Assembly (NCBI GenBank): GCA_947311255.1
Contig: CAMZKL010000006.1
Coordinates: 1 to 64,000, forward strand
DNA from: an uncultured Chlorobiota bacterium
Lineage (GTDB): Bacteria; Bacteroidota; Bacteroidia; Bacteroidales; JAADGE01
Direction of reading: 5' to 3'
Length of the DNA stretch: 64,000 bases
The notes under the pieces are model-generated. The model was not told the origin of the DNA. It saw only the letters and a program-made list of their open reading frames with translations, and did not search any database. This document shows positions 56,945-64,000 of this stretch, one piece after another. How positions within the stretch are numbered: the first letter of the stretch is position 1; every line of letters starts with the position of its first letter. Position numbers and translations under genes: made by a program.

Positions 56945-57856
56945 ATGTCTTTATCTGCAAAAAATATTACAAAAAAATATGGCACTCAAAAAGCCTTAGA
57001 TTCTGTTAGTTTTGAAATAAAAACAGGTGAAATTGTTGGGTTTTTAGGTCCAAACGGAGCCGGAAAATCTACAATGATGAAAATTATAACTGGATATATT
57101 TCTCAAAATTCGGGAGATGTGGTTGTTAATGGAATTAATACAAAAGACAATATAAAAAGTATAAAAAAACAAATTGGTTATCTTCCTGAACACAACCCTC
57201 TTTATCTTGATATGTACGTAAAAGAATATTTAAACTTTATTTCTAAAACGTATCAAATAAAAGGAAATCTAAATAAAAAGCTTGATGATATTCTAAATTT
57301 AACAGGTCTTTCAATTGAAAAACACAAAAAAATTGGATCTCTCTCAAAAGGATATAGGCAAAGAACGGGTCTTGCGGCTGCATTAATTCATAATCCGGAG
57401 GTTTTAATTCTTGATGAGCCAACAACAGGACTGGACCCAAATCAAATTGTTGAAATAAGAGATTTAATTTCTACAATTGGCAAAGAAAAGACTGTTATGC
57501 TTTCAACCCATATAATGCAAGAGGTTGAAGCAATTTGTAATCGTGTTATAATAATTGATAAAGGAAAAATAATTGCAAATAATTCTGTGTCAAAAATTCA
57601 AGAACTATCATTGCAAACAAAAAATGCAGTAGTTGTTGAATTTGCAAATAATGTAGAAGTTAATCTATTAAAAACAATAACCGGAATAGAAAATATCGTT
57701 GAAATTGATAAAAGAAATTTTATATTAGAAACTTCAAAAAATGATGATATAAGGGCACAAATATTTAACTTTTCTGTAAAAAACAACTTAACTCTGCTAT
57801 CTTTGTACAAAAAAGAGAAAAGTATGGAAGATGTTTTTAGAGAACTAACAAAATAA
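56945..57856 (+). CDS. gldA: ABC transporter ATP-binding protein GldA
   Basis: 303 residues. Walker A is GPNGAGKST, followed by the Q-loop and YLPEHNPLYLDMYVKEYL. The signature is SLSKGYRQRTGLAAAL, Walker B is VLILDEPTTGLDPNQ, and the H-loop is STHIMQEVEAI. The C-terminal ~80 residues match the GldA extension. GldA works with the permeases GldF and GldG, which are not adjacent here, and is linked to gliding in Flavobacterium. In other Bacteroidota its role is less clear. The terminator is shared with ribE. Confidence 0.9.
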   Translation: MSLSAKNITKKYGTQKALDSVSFEIKTGEIVGFLGPNGAGKSTMMKIITGYISQNSGDVVVNGINTKDNIKSIKKQIGYLPEHNPLYLDMYVKEYLNFISKTYQIKGNLNKKLDDILNLTGLSIEKHKKIGSLSKGYRQRTGLAAALIHNPEVLILDEPTTGLDPNQIVEIRDLISTIGKEKTVMLSTHIMQEVEAICNRVIIIDKGKIIANNSVSKIQELSLQTKNAVVVEFANNVEVNLLKTITGIENIVEIDKRNFILETSKNDDIRAQIFNFSVKNNLTLLSLYKKEKSMEDVFRELTK

Positions 57857-57863
57857 CATTTCT

Positions 57864-57898
57864 AAAAACAGAAGAAAAAGAAGATTTTATCTGTTTTT
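57864..57898. terminator. Bidirectional terminator between gldA and ribE
   Basis: AAAAACAGA at 57864-57872 pairs with TCTGTTTTT at 57890-57898, with a T tract on the plus strand. Confidence 0.65.
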
Positions 57899-57902
57899 TT
57901 TA

Positions 57903-58496
57903 TTAATCCATATATTGCCTAACAATCTTTGTTATATATTTCCCAATAATATCAAATTCAATATTTACTTCCGTTCCTTTTTCTATAGTATGAAAATTTG
58001 TTATTTCATGTGTAAAAGGAATAATTGCAACCTGAAAAGAATTATCTTTTGAATTTACGACAGTTAGACTTACCCCATTTACAGAAACCGAGCCTTTTTC
58101 AACTGTAACATTTTCTTTTTGAGGCTCGTATTCAAATGTATAATACCAACTTCCGTCTGCTTCTTCTACTTTTGTGCATATTGCTGTTTGGTCAACATGT
58201 CCTTGCACAATATGTCCGTCAAGCAAACTATCCGGTTTCATGCTTCTTTCAAGGTTTACTTTATCTCCTATTTTTAATAAGCCTAAGTTTGATTTTATTA
58301 AGGTTTCTTGAACTGCCGTAACAGTATAGCTGCTATCTGTTAGTTCAACAACAGTTAAACAAACTCCATTATGTGAAAGACTTTGGTCAATTTTTAACTC
58401 ATTCACAAAACTGCAAGTTAATGTAAAATGAACATTTTCTCCTTCTTTTCTAATGCTTTTAACTATTCCAATTTCTTCTACTATTCCTGAAAACAT
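57903..58496 (-). CDS. ribE: Riboflavin synthase, alpha subunit
   Basis: Dismutates two 6,7-dimethyl-8-ribityllumazines into riboflavin. I start it at the ATG at 58496 (MFSGIVEEIG, the universal start), giving 197 residues; the frame opens five codons earlier. Two lumazine-binding repeats are visible: SLSHNGVCLTVVEL in the first, and GHIVQGHVDQTAI and GSVSVNGVSLTVVNS in the second. A TATTTTTG -7 box lies at 58516-58509, only 12 nt upstream of the ATG. It is not next to other rib genes. Confidence 0.95.
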   Translation of the reverse strand: MFSGIVEEIGIVKSIRKEGENVHFTLTCSFVNELKIDQSLSHNGVCLTVVELTDSSYTVTAVQETLIKSNLGLLKIGDKVNLERSMKPDSLLDGHIVQGHVDQTAICTKVEEADGSWYYTFEYEPQKENVTVEKGSVSVNGVSLTVVNSKDNSFQVAIIPFTHEITNFHTIEKGTEVNIEFDIIGKYITKIVRQYMD

Positions 58497-58534
58497 CTTT
58501 TTTTTTTGCAAAAATATAAAATCAATTTAAAAAC

Positions 58535-60490
58535 TTAGTTTTTTATAAACTTTTTACTAACTGTTTTTCCTTCTTGTTTAAAAGAAATAAAATATAGTCC
58601 TCGCGGTAAATCTTTTATATCATATTTAAAAATATATGATGCGTTATTTTCTTGTTCAAAAGATTTAATAATTCTTCCGGTATAGTCAATTATATTTACT
58701 TTTTCGGGTTTAATTTTTTCAATGAAATTCACCTTTATTTCTTCGTTTGCGGGATTTGGACTTATAAAAGACCTTATTGCGTCTTTTAATGTACCAACTT
58801 TTAAAACCGTTGTTCCTGTCGAAACAATGTCATTATTTGGGTCAAACTCAACAGATGTTACTGTAAACCCAAGATTTACAATATATTGTTGTCCGTTTGA
58901 TGTATTGTTAAACCAAATAACAGAGTCTTGCGATGCTCCATGAAACTTAACAGGTACTTTCATTTCAAAAAAATCAACAGAGTTGTGAGATTGAGATTGA
59001 TTAATCTTCACATTAATATTTCCCGGAGTGTTTTGTGAATATATTATATTATAAATTGGGTAACCTTCTCCATAAAACCAATCATTAAAATAATACTCAA
59101 GAGAACTTCCGTATGTTGCTTCAATATGTGCCTGTAAATCAGATGTCATTGCATATCCATTTGCAATATTAGGATCTGTTAAATAGTTTTGAAGACCTTG
59201 AAAAAAAGCATCGTCTCCAACAATTTTTCTTAACATATGAAGAACTAATGCTCCCTTATAATATGAAAGTCTTCCGCTAAAAATTCTATTTACATTCGTT
59301 GTGTCATTAACCCAAACAGAACCTCCCGTTTGTGATGTTACAACATTTATTCGGTCAGATTTCCATGTGTCAAAATCGTCGCCTCCACTTAAGTTATGCT
59401 CGTGTGTCATTCCGTCAAGATATGTTGCAAACCCTTCGTTTAGCCATATATGAGCCCAAGATCCGCATGTAACAAAATCGCCAAACCACTGATGTGCTAA
59501 TTCGTGAGCCATTAAACCATGACTAAAGCCTACCATAAAACTCATTGTTTGATGTTCCATTCCTCCACCCCATCCAAATTGGGCGTGTCCGTATTTTTCA
59601 TCATAAAAAGGATAGGGAATAAAAAGGTCGCTGTATAATTGAATAACATCCAAGACATTAGGTGTATTATTTTGTGCATAAGACAAATCTTCCGGATAAA
59701 CATAGTTTAAAACTTCAACATTTTGCCCTGTTGTTAATATAACATTATCAGAATATGCAGAATAGTTGGTTACAGCAACAGCAATAAGATATGCTGTAAT
59801 AGGATGCTTGTGCTTCCAGTGTGCAGTTTTCATACCGCTTTGTGTTGTTTCAGAAATTAATAATCCGTTACTTGCAGCTTTATACACATTTTCGTTTGTA
59901 ACATAAACGTCTATTGAGTCTGCTTTGTCGTTTAGACTTTGTTTGCAAGGCCACCAATCTTTTGCTCCATAAGGCTCTGAAAGTGTCCAAATAATGGGTG
60001 TTCCGCTATGAGAGCCTTGAATAAAAGAACCAAACCCTCCGGAAGGGTCAGGAATACCTTGATAAAAAACAGATATTGAATCTATGATTCCATTTGCTAT
60101 TGTTATCGGAAGGTTTATTGTTAGTTCATCAGATGTGTAAGTTATTGAAGACATAGGGATTTTATTTTGTCTGAAAATAATTGAATCTACACTCATATTA
60201 TCTGCTAAATCAAAACTTATTTGATTGAAACCAGACGTTTTTGTTTTAAAATATGTTGTGATTTCTCCTGCAACGTATTTATTGTTTATGTCTTCAAATA
60301 ACAGATTTAATCTATAATATTTTACATCATAAGAAAAACTTGATTTTTCTTGATATTTTGACTCGTCAAAAGAAAAAAGATCTTTATTTAATGATATTTT
60401 TCCTTCTAAACATTTATTGTGGATATGTTTTTGTGCATTTACAGTGCTTGCTGCAAATATTATAAGTGCAAAAATGTATAATTTTTTCAT
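58535..60490 (-). CDS. M1-family aminopeptidase with T9SS sorting domain
   Basis: The protein has 651 residues with an N-terminal signal peptide (ending near TVNAQ). An M1 N-terminal beta domain (~45-240) leads to the catalytic domain with exopeptidase motif GGGMEHQT and zinc motif HELAHQWFGD plus the distal Glu in WLNEGFATYLDG. It lacks the long C-terminal helical domain of PepN and ends in a type-A sorting domain (FISPNPANEEIKVNF to KKFIKN). It is therefore an extracellular or surface aminopeptidase. Leader element G fills the whole gap upstream. Confidence 0.93.
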   Translation of the reverse strand: MKKLYIFALIIFAASTVNAQKHIHNKCLEGKISLNKDLFSFDESKYQEKSSFSYDVKYYRLNLLFEDINNKYVAGEITTYFKTKTSGFNQISFDLADNMSVDSIIFRQNKIPMSSITYTSDELTINLPITIANGIIDSISVFYQGIPDPSGGFGSFIQGSHSGTPIIWTLSEPYGAKDWWPCKQSLNDKADSIDVYVTNENVYKAASNGLLISETTQSGMKTAHWKHKHPITAYLIAVAVTNYSAYSDNVILTTGQNVEVLNYVYPEDLSYAQNNTPNVLDVIQLYSDLFIPYPFYDEKYGHAQFGWGGGMEHQTMSFMVGFSHGLMAHELAHQWFGDFVTCGSWAHIWLNEGFATYLDGMTHEHNLSGGDDFDTWKSDRINVVTSQTGGSVWVNDTTNVNRIFSGRLSYYKGALVLHMLRKIVGDDAFFQGLQNYLTDPNIANGYAMTSDLQAHIEATYGSSLEYYFNDWFYGEGYPIYNIIYSQNTPGNINVKINQSQSHNSVDFFEMKVPVKFHGASQDSVIWFNNTSNGQQYIVNLGFTVTSVEFDPNNDIVSTGTTVLKVGTLKDAIRSFISPNPANEEIKVNFIEKIKPEKVNIIDYTGRIIKSFEQENNASYIFKYDIKDLPRGLYFISFKQEGKTVSKKFIKN

Positions 60491-60620
60491 GTGGCTATAT
60501 TTGTATATTTAATTTAATAATGAATAAGTTGTATTTATAATAATTGTGTTGCTTTGCAAATAATCTATTTGCTGTATTATGGTCATATTCTTAGGTGTCA
60601 AAAACTTTGTTAAGAGTGTT
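60491..60620 (-). repeat. Leader element, copy G (upstream of the M1 aminopeptidase)
   Basis: On the minus strand: ACACTCTTAACAAAG, TTTTTGACACCTAAGAA, ATAGATTATTTGCAAAGCAA, ACAATTATTATAAATACAAC, TTCATTATTAAATTAAATA and CAAATATAGCCAC ending at the ATG. The TTCCTATGTG block is deleted. The element occupies exactly the 130 bp between the stop of the upstream gene and the ATG. Confidence 0.7.
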
Positions 60621-61409
60621 TTATTTTTTTATAAAATTAATTTGTTTTAAAAATTTGTTGCTCTTTTTTGATTTTATATTGTTTCTAATTAAGTAATTGC
60701 TGATTAATATGGATTGATTTATATTCTTCTTTGATATTTGTTTTTCAATTTTATTTATAAAATCTGTATCAAAAATTTTGTGTTCTTTTTTGTTGATTTC
60801 ATAAGAAATAAAAAACTCTTTATTTGTAAAATCTGAAACTTTTACTTCTCTTGTTTTATTTTTCAAAATTTTATTTATCCTTCCATTCGCAATATGCCAC
60901 AATGTATGTGTTGTTTTAACAGCACCTTTAATACGTTCAGAATCAAAAACAAATTTAATTGTAGAGCCGGATGTTGCATCTGTTTTATATTTGTTTTGAG
61001 CCTGTTTCTCTGTTAGATTTTCTATTGTAAATTTACTGTATTTTGAGTTCGGATTATTCAATATTTTATGTAATTTAATATAATCTTTTTTCTTAAATTT
61101 TTTATGGCTGCATTTTGTTAAAGGAAAGTTTTGGGGAACTTCATATTTGAAATAGTTTCCATATGAATCCCAATACATTGTTATATTCATCAACATACAT
61201 TCTCCTGTGTTACAGGCAGGTATGTTCATTTTACTGTAATAATACAAAGGAACTTCGGATTTCAAATCAAAAACTTTCTTAACAATAATTTCAGTTGAAT
61301 CATTTATTTTATATTTAAAACCGGTTTCATCTTTTATTAAAAATTTTCCGGAAATTAACACCAAAGAAAAAGCTAAAATTAAGAAAATTATTATTAAATT
61401 TTTATTCAT
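60621..61409 (-). CDS. Membrane-anchored protein of unknown function, FMN-binding-like motif
   Basis: 262 residues from the ATG at 61409, where an N-terminal hydrophobic helix starts (MNKNLIIIFLILAFSLVLIS); the frame extends 37 codons upstream without a good N-terminus. The exported part has a Cys pair in PACNTGECMLMNITMYWD, and KYKTDATSGSTIKFVF at mid-length. That last segment recalls the SGAT motif of FMN-binding domains, followed by GAVKTTHTLWHIANG. Similarity is suggestive only. The C-terminal ~70 residues are helical and lysine-rich. It is divergent from the PPOX-like gene, 63 bp away. Confidence 0.65.
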   Translation of the reverse strand: MNKNLIIIFLILAFSLVLISGKFLIKDETGFKYKINDSTEIIVKKVFDLKSEVPLYYYSKMNIPACNTGECMLMNITMYWDSYGNYFKYEVPQNFPLTKCSHKKFKKKDYIKLHKILNNPNSKYSKFTIENLTEKQAQNKYKTDATSGSTIKFVFDSERIKGAVKTTHTLWHIANGRINKILKNKTREVKVSDFTNKEFFISYEINKKEHKIFDTDFINKIEKQISKKNINQSILISNYLIRNNIKSKKSNKFLKQINFIKK

Positions 61410-61472
61410 TGTTTTTAACAGATTAAAAATTATTCGTATCGTTGCATCTAATTTACAATAATTTACAAATTT

Positions 61473-61913
61473 ATGAAATTTACTCCAAAAAAAATAATTG
61501 ATTTTATAGAAGAACACCATATACTTACTTTGGCAACATCAAAAAACAATATTCCTTATTGTGCTAACTGTTTTTATGTTTATCTTAAAGAGGAAAATAT
61601 ATTTGTTTTTACTTCTGATAATGAAACAAAACACATTAAAGATGTTATTGAAAACAACTATGTTGCAGGTTCTGTTGTGCTCGAAACATCAATTGTTGGC
61701 AAAATACAAGGTATCCAATTTCAAGGAAAAATGTTTTTGCCGGAAGGAGGTTTGAAAAAAATTGCTAATAAAAAGTATATGAAAAAATATCCTTTTGCTA
61801 AACTTATGAAAACACAACTGTGGGTATTGGAACCTGAATTTATTAAGCTGACTGATAACCGCTTAGGTTTTGGAAAAAAATTAATTTGGAAAAAAGATGT
61901 TACAAAAGATTAA
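61473..61913 (+). CDS. Pyridoxamine 5'-phosphate oxidase-like flavin-binding protein
   Basis: 146 residues with the split-barrel fold of the PPOX/YhbP group. It starts IIDFIEEHHILTLATSKNNIPYCANCFYVYL and contains FTSDNETKHIKDVIENNYVAGSV and KIQGIQFQGKMFLPE. Such proteins bind FMN, F420 or heme. It is too short and divergent to be PdxH, and the substrate is unknown. It is cytoplasmic. The tRNA-Cys gene follows 57 bp downstream with its own -7 element. Confidence 0.82.
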   Translation: MKFTPKKIIDFIEEHHILTLATSKNNIPYCANCFYVYLKEENIFVFTSDNETKHIKDVIENNYVAGSVVLETSIVGKIQGIQFQGKMFLPEGGLKKIANKKYMKKYPFAKLMKTQLWVLEPEFIKLTDNRLGFGKKLIWKKDVTKD

Positions 61914-61942
61914 AAAAGTATTTTTTAAAAAAATATATCTTT

Positions 61943-61950
61943 TATCTTTG
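61943..61950 (+). promoter_or_regulatory. -7 element of tRNA-Cys
   Basis: TATCTTTG matches TAnnTTTG, 20 nt upstream of the tRNA 5' end. The -33 position is TTTT rather than TTTG. Confidence 0.55.
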
Positions 61951-61969
61951 CAATCCGAACAATAAAAAC

Positions 61970-62040
61970 GGTCACGTAGCCAAGTGGTTAGGCAGCGGTC
62001 TGCAACACCGTCTACAGCGGTTCGAATCCGCTCGTGACCT
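61970..62040 (+). tRNA. tRNA-Cys (GCA)
   Basis: Complete 71-nt cloverleaf. Acceptor GGTCACG pairs with CGTGACC, the D-arm contains AGCCAAGTGGTTAGGC, the anticodon loop in GGTCTGCAACACC has anticodon GCA, and the T-arm is AGCGGTTCGAATCCGCT. The discriminator is T; CCA is not encoded. Confidence 0.96.
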
Positions 62041-62052
62041 CTCAGTATCAAT

Positions 62053-62084
62053 GAGTTGTGAAAGGTTTTTTTCACAACTCGTTA
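62053..62084 (+). terminator. Hairpin downstream of tRNA-Cys
   Basis: GAGTTGTGAAA at 62053-62063 pairs with TTTCACAACTC at 62070-62080. It is strong and well placed to end the tRNA transcript, but lacks a long T tract after the stem. Confidence 0.55.
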
Positions 62085-62204
62085 TATTAAGGAGTTTAGT
62101 TTTCAAATTCTTAAATTTTTGAAATACATTTTTTCATAGTTTTTAGCAAAATGTTTACTTATTTCACCCCTCAACAATTTGCAAAAATATGTGTGCATAA
62201 ATAT

Positions 62205-63860
62205 TTAATTTGTTTTATAATATTTATTTAATTCCTGATAAACTACATTTTGAACTGCAATAATTGAAGGAAGAGAAGTATTATTTTCGGGAAACTGTTT
62301 CCCTTCTTTTGTCTTGTTTTGAAAATCTATAAATAATTTTTGGGCAAACTCTATATATTTTTTGTTTTTGCTATACTTGTACAGTTCAATTAATGCTTTT
62401 GCTAAATACAAATTATCTTCTGGAAATGTTTTTGAATTAGAAACTCTATTTTCAAGATAGTAATGCTTTATTCTTTGGTCTTCGGAATATTTTTTCTCAA
62501 AAAACAAAACCATTTTTTGTACCCTATCTATGTATTTTTGATCTTTTGTTAGTGCATATAGTTCAATAAAAGAACTAATTAGTAATGCGTTCCAAGAACT
62601 AATAAGCTTTGTTCCTTTTTCTGGATTTTGTTTTGTTTTTCTAATTTTTAATAGCTTTTGTTTTGTTATTTTAAGTTTCTGAAGAAATTTTTCTTTTAAA
62701 ATATTATTCTTTTTTGCAAAATCACTTTCTTTTTCCATGCAAAATAAATGATAGCTTGTGTCTCGCCAAACGTTTTCATCAGAAATATTAAAATATTTGA
62801 AAAACGTATTATGATTATTTTCAAATGCTTGTTTTAATTCTTTTATAGAATAAACATAATAACTTCCCTCAGAATATTGGTCTGCATCTAATGAACCTAC
62901 AAACAAGGGTGTTTCAGAAGACATCTTAGAAAACAAAAAATCTGCTGTTTTTATTGCACAAATTTTATAGTTTTCATCATTAAACGTCTTATACATTTTT
63001 GAATAAAACGAAATCATACTTGCATTTGTATATAGCATTTTCTCAAAATGGGGAATGTGCCATTTTTCGTCCATTGAAAACCTGAAAAACCCTCCTTCTA
63101 TCTGGTCGAAAATTCCCCCTTGGTACATTTTATCTGCTGTAAGTTTTAAAAATTTTTCAATTTTTTTATTTTGGGATATTTTATATTCTTTTAAAAGATA
63201 TGATAAAAAGTAGGGCATCGGATATTTTCTTCTGTAATGTGTCGGTATTAATCCTCCGTTAATTGTGTCAAACTGCTTAAATAATAATTGATTAATAATA
63301 TTAAAATCTATTTCTTTTACTTTATTTTTATTTTTTGGTGAAATATTATTTTCGGTATAAATATAATCCGGGTTTTTTTCAATTTGTTTTGCAATAAACA
63401 TTAGGTGTTCTTGCCATTTTTTTGGTTTCATATATACTCCTGTCCAAACAACTGTTTTATCTGGTTTTAAAATAAAGTGCATTGGCCAGCCCGCCCAACC
63501 GGTTAGTTTTTTTTGTATGTTTGAAAAATGGGCATCAACATCTGGGAACTGTTCTCTATCAATTTTAACATTATAAAAATACTTGTTCATTATTTCTGCT
63601 GTTTCTTTGTTCTTAAAACTCTCATTTTGCATAACATGACACCAATGACAAGCAAAATATCCTATACTTATTAGAATTAGTTTATTTTCTTTTTTTGCAT
63701 TTTTCCATACCTTTTCTGACCAAACATTCCAATTTACTGGGTCTGATGCGTGTTTTTGAATATACTTACTGTCTGAATTCAATAATTCTATATTCCTTTT
63801 TTCTTTTAGGCAAGAAGAAATTATAATAATTAAAAAAATTAATGTTAGTTTTCGTATCAT
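62205..63860 (-). CDS. DUF255 (YyaL/SSP411-like) lipoprotein with thioredoxin CHWC motif
   Basis: The protein has 551 residues. A lipoprotein signal ends at Cys17 (LIIIISSC), so this member is exported, whereas typical YyaL-type proteins are cytoplasmic. The thioredoxin-like DUF255 domain (~28-190) has the redox motif C71-H-W-C74 in GYFACHWCHVM and KTVVWTGVYMKP. An (alpha/alpha)6-barrel-like helical part follows, with GGFFRFSMDEKWHIPHFEKML and GSLDADQYSEGSYYV. Usual length is ~670, so the helical part is shortened. The start codon overlaps the upstream gene's stop (ATGA). Confidence 0.87.
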   Translation of the reverse strand: MIRKLTLIFLIIIISSCLKEKRNIELLNSDSKYIQKHASDPVNWNVWSEKVWKNAKKENKLILISIGYFACHWCHVMQNESFKNKETAEIMNKYFYNVKIDREQFPDVDAHFSNIQKKLTGWAGWPMHFILKPDKTVVWTGVYMKPKKWQEHLMFIAKQIEKNPDYIYTENNISPKNKNKVKEIDFNIINQLLFKQFDTINGGLIPTHYRRKYPMPYFLSYLLKEYKISQNKKIEKFLKLTADKMYQGGIFDQIEGGFFRFSMDEKWHIPHFEKMLYTNASMISFYSKMYKTFNDENYKICAIKTADFLFSKMSSETPLFVGSLDADQYSEGSYYVYSIKELKQAFENNHNTFFKYFNISDENVWRDTSYHLFCMEKESDFAKKNNILKEKFLQKLKITKQKLLKIRKTKQNPEKGTKLISSWNALLISSFIELYALTKDQKYIDRVQKMVLFFEKKYSEDQRIKHYYLENRVSNSKTFPEDNLYLAKALIELYKYSKNKKYIEFAQKLFIDFQNKTKEGKQFPENNTSLPSIIAVQNVVYQELNKYYKTN

Positions 63861-64000
63861 CTTTTATCTTCTCTTTCTCTCCAAACCTCAATAGGAACAA
63901 TATCTCCCTCTTCTTTATCCAAAATTGAAACTTTTAATGTTTTTGTATCAACATAAAAATGATAATACGGTTCAAACCACGTTTCCTTATTGTAACCTGC
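63857..64000 (-). CDS. C-terminal fragment of a gene continuing beyond the window
   Basis: The minus-strand frame is open from the window edge to TGA at 63859-63857, giving 47 residues (AGYNKETWFEPYYHFYVDT to VWRERE then DKR). I do not recognise it. The 4-bp ATGA overlap with the DUF255 lipoprotein gene shows the two are in one operon. Confidence 0.6.
   Translation of the reverse strand, partial: AGYNKETWFEPYYHFYVDTKTLKVSILDKEEGDIVPIEVWREREDKR

Overview
The window is AT-rich DNA (roughly 30% G+C by eye) from a member of the Bacteroidota. The evidence is: four intact proteins with type IX secretion (T9SS) type-A C-terminal sorting domains; a GldA-type ABC ATPase; a PorE-like TPR/PD40 lipoprotein; an L21 ribosomal protein with a C-terminal helix-hairpin-helix tail; and promoters of the form TTTG-N18-21-TAnnTTTG. 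The order cannot be fixed from this sequence. Genes are closely packed on both strands and nearly all are chromosomal housekeeping or envelope genes. I see no phage, plasmid, IS element, CRISPR array or rRNA.

Layout. 1-9.1 kb holds surface and secreted proteins: a truncated FN3-like repeat protein, an MBOAT O-acyltransferase, an Asp-box protein and a thioredoxin-like protein. 9.2-15.6 kb is housekeeping: gap, gcvT, tRNA-Phe, rplU-rpmA, serS and an FKBP lipoprotein. 15.8-25.6 kb has M64 and S46 peptidases, two tandem ClC proteins, hemW, a VanZ-like protein and an Rrf2 regulator. 25.8-31.5 kb is the ileS, nuclease, dksA-like, lspA cluster. 31.6-41.1 kb is sensory and envelope material: a HAMP-GAF protein, a lipase-like hydrolase, an unknown 474-aa protein, a PspC/PadR group, a DUF2797 protein, an exosortase-like protein and a MORN-repeat protein. 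41.1-46.6 kb is a tight cluster: dapD, a glycosyltransferase, a tsaC-like gene, a CapD/WbpM-type dehydratase and a flippase-like membrane protein. 46.8-47.3 kb is a decayed chimeric pseudogene. 48-55.5 kb carries an SDR, ilvE, an adenylate cyclase-HD fusion, a Usp, a C1B peptidase and the PorE-like lipoprotein. 55.6-64 kb carries dnaN, gldA, ribE, an M1 aminopeptidase, an FMN-binding-like unknown, a PPOX-like protein, tRNA-Cys and a DUF255 lipoprotein.

The most unusual feature is a family of six related noncoding elements of about 130-175 bp. Each lies directly upstream of a start codon and in the same orientation as its gene: gcvT, the M64 peptidase, padR, the SDR, the C1B peptidase and the M1 peptidase. 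In four copies a conserved TTCCTATGTG-like block sits 86-87 nt from the ATG. Three of the six genes encode peptidases. The elements look like a repeated 5' leader or promoter cassette, or a small mobile repeat that carries one. I do not recognise them as a described family.

Exported proteins dominate the accessory content: T9SS cargo, lipoproteins, and peptidases of families M1, M64, S46 and C1B. This fits a heterotrophic, protein-degrading bacterium with a T9SS surface machinery.
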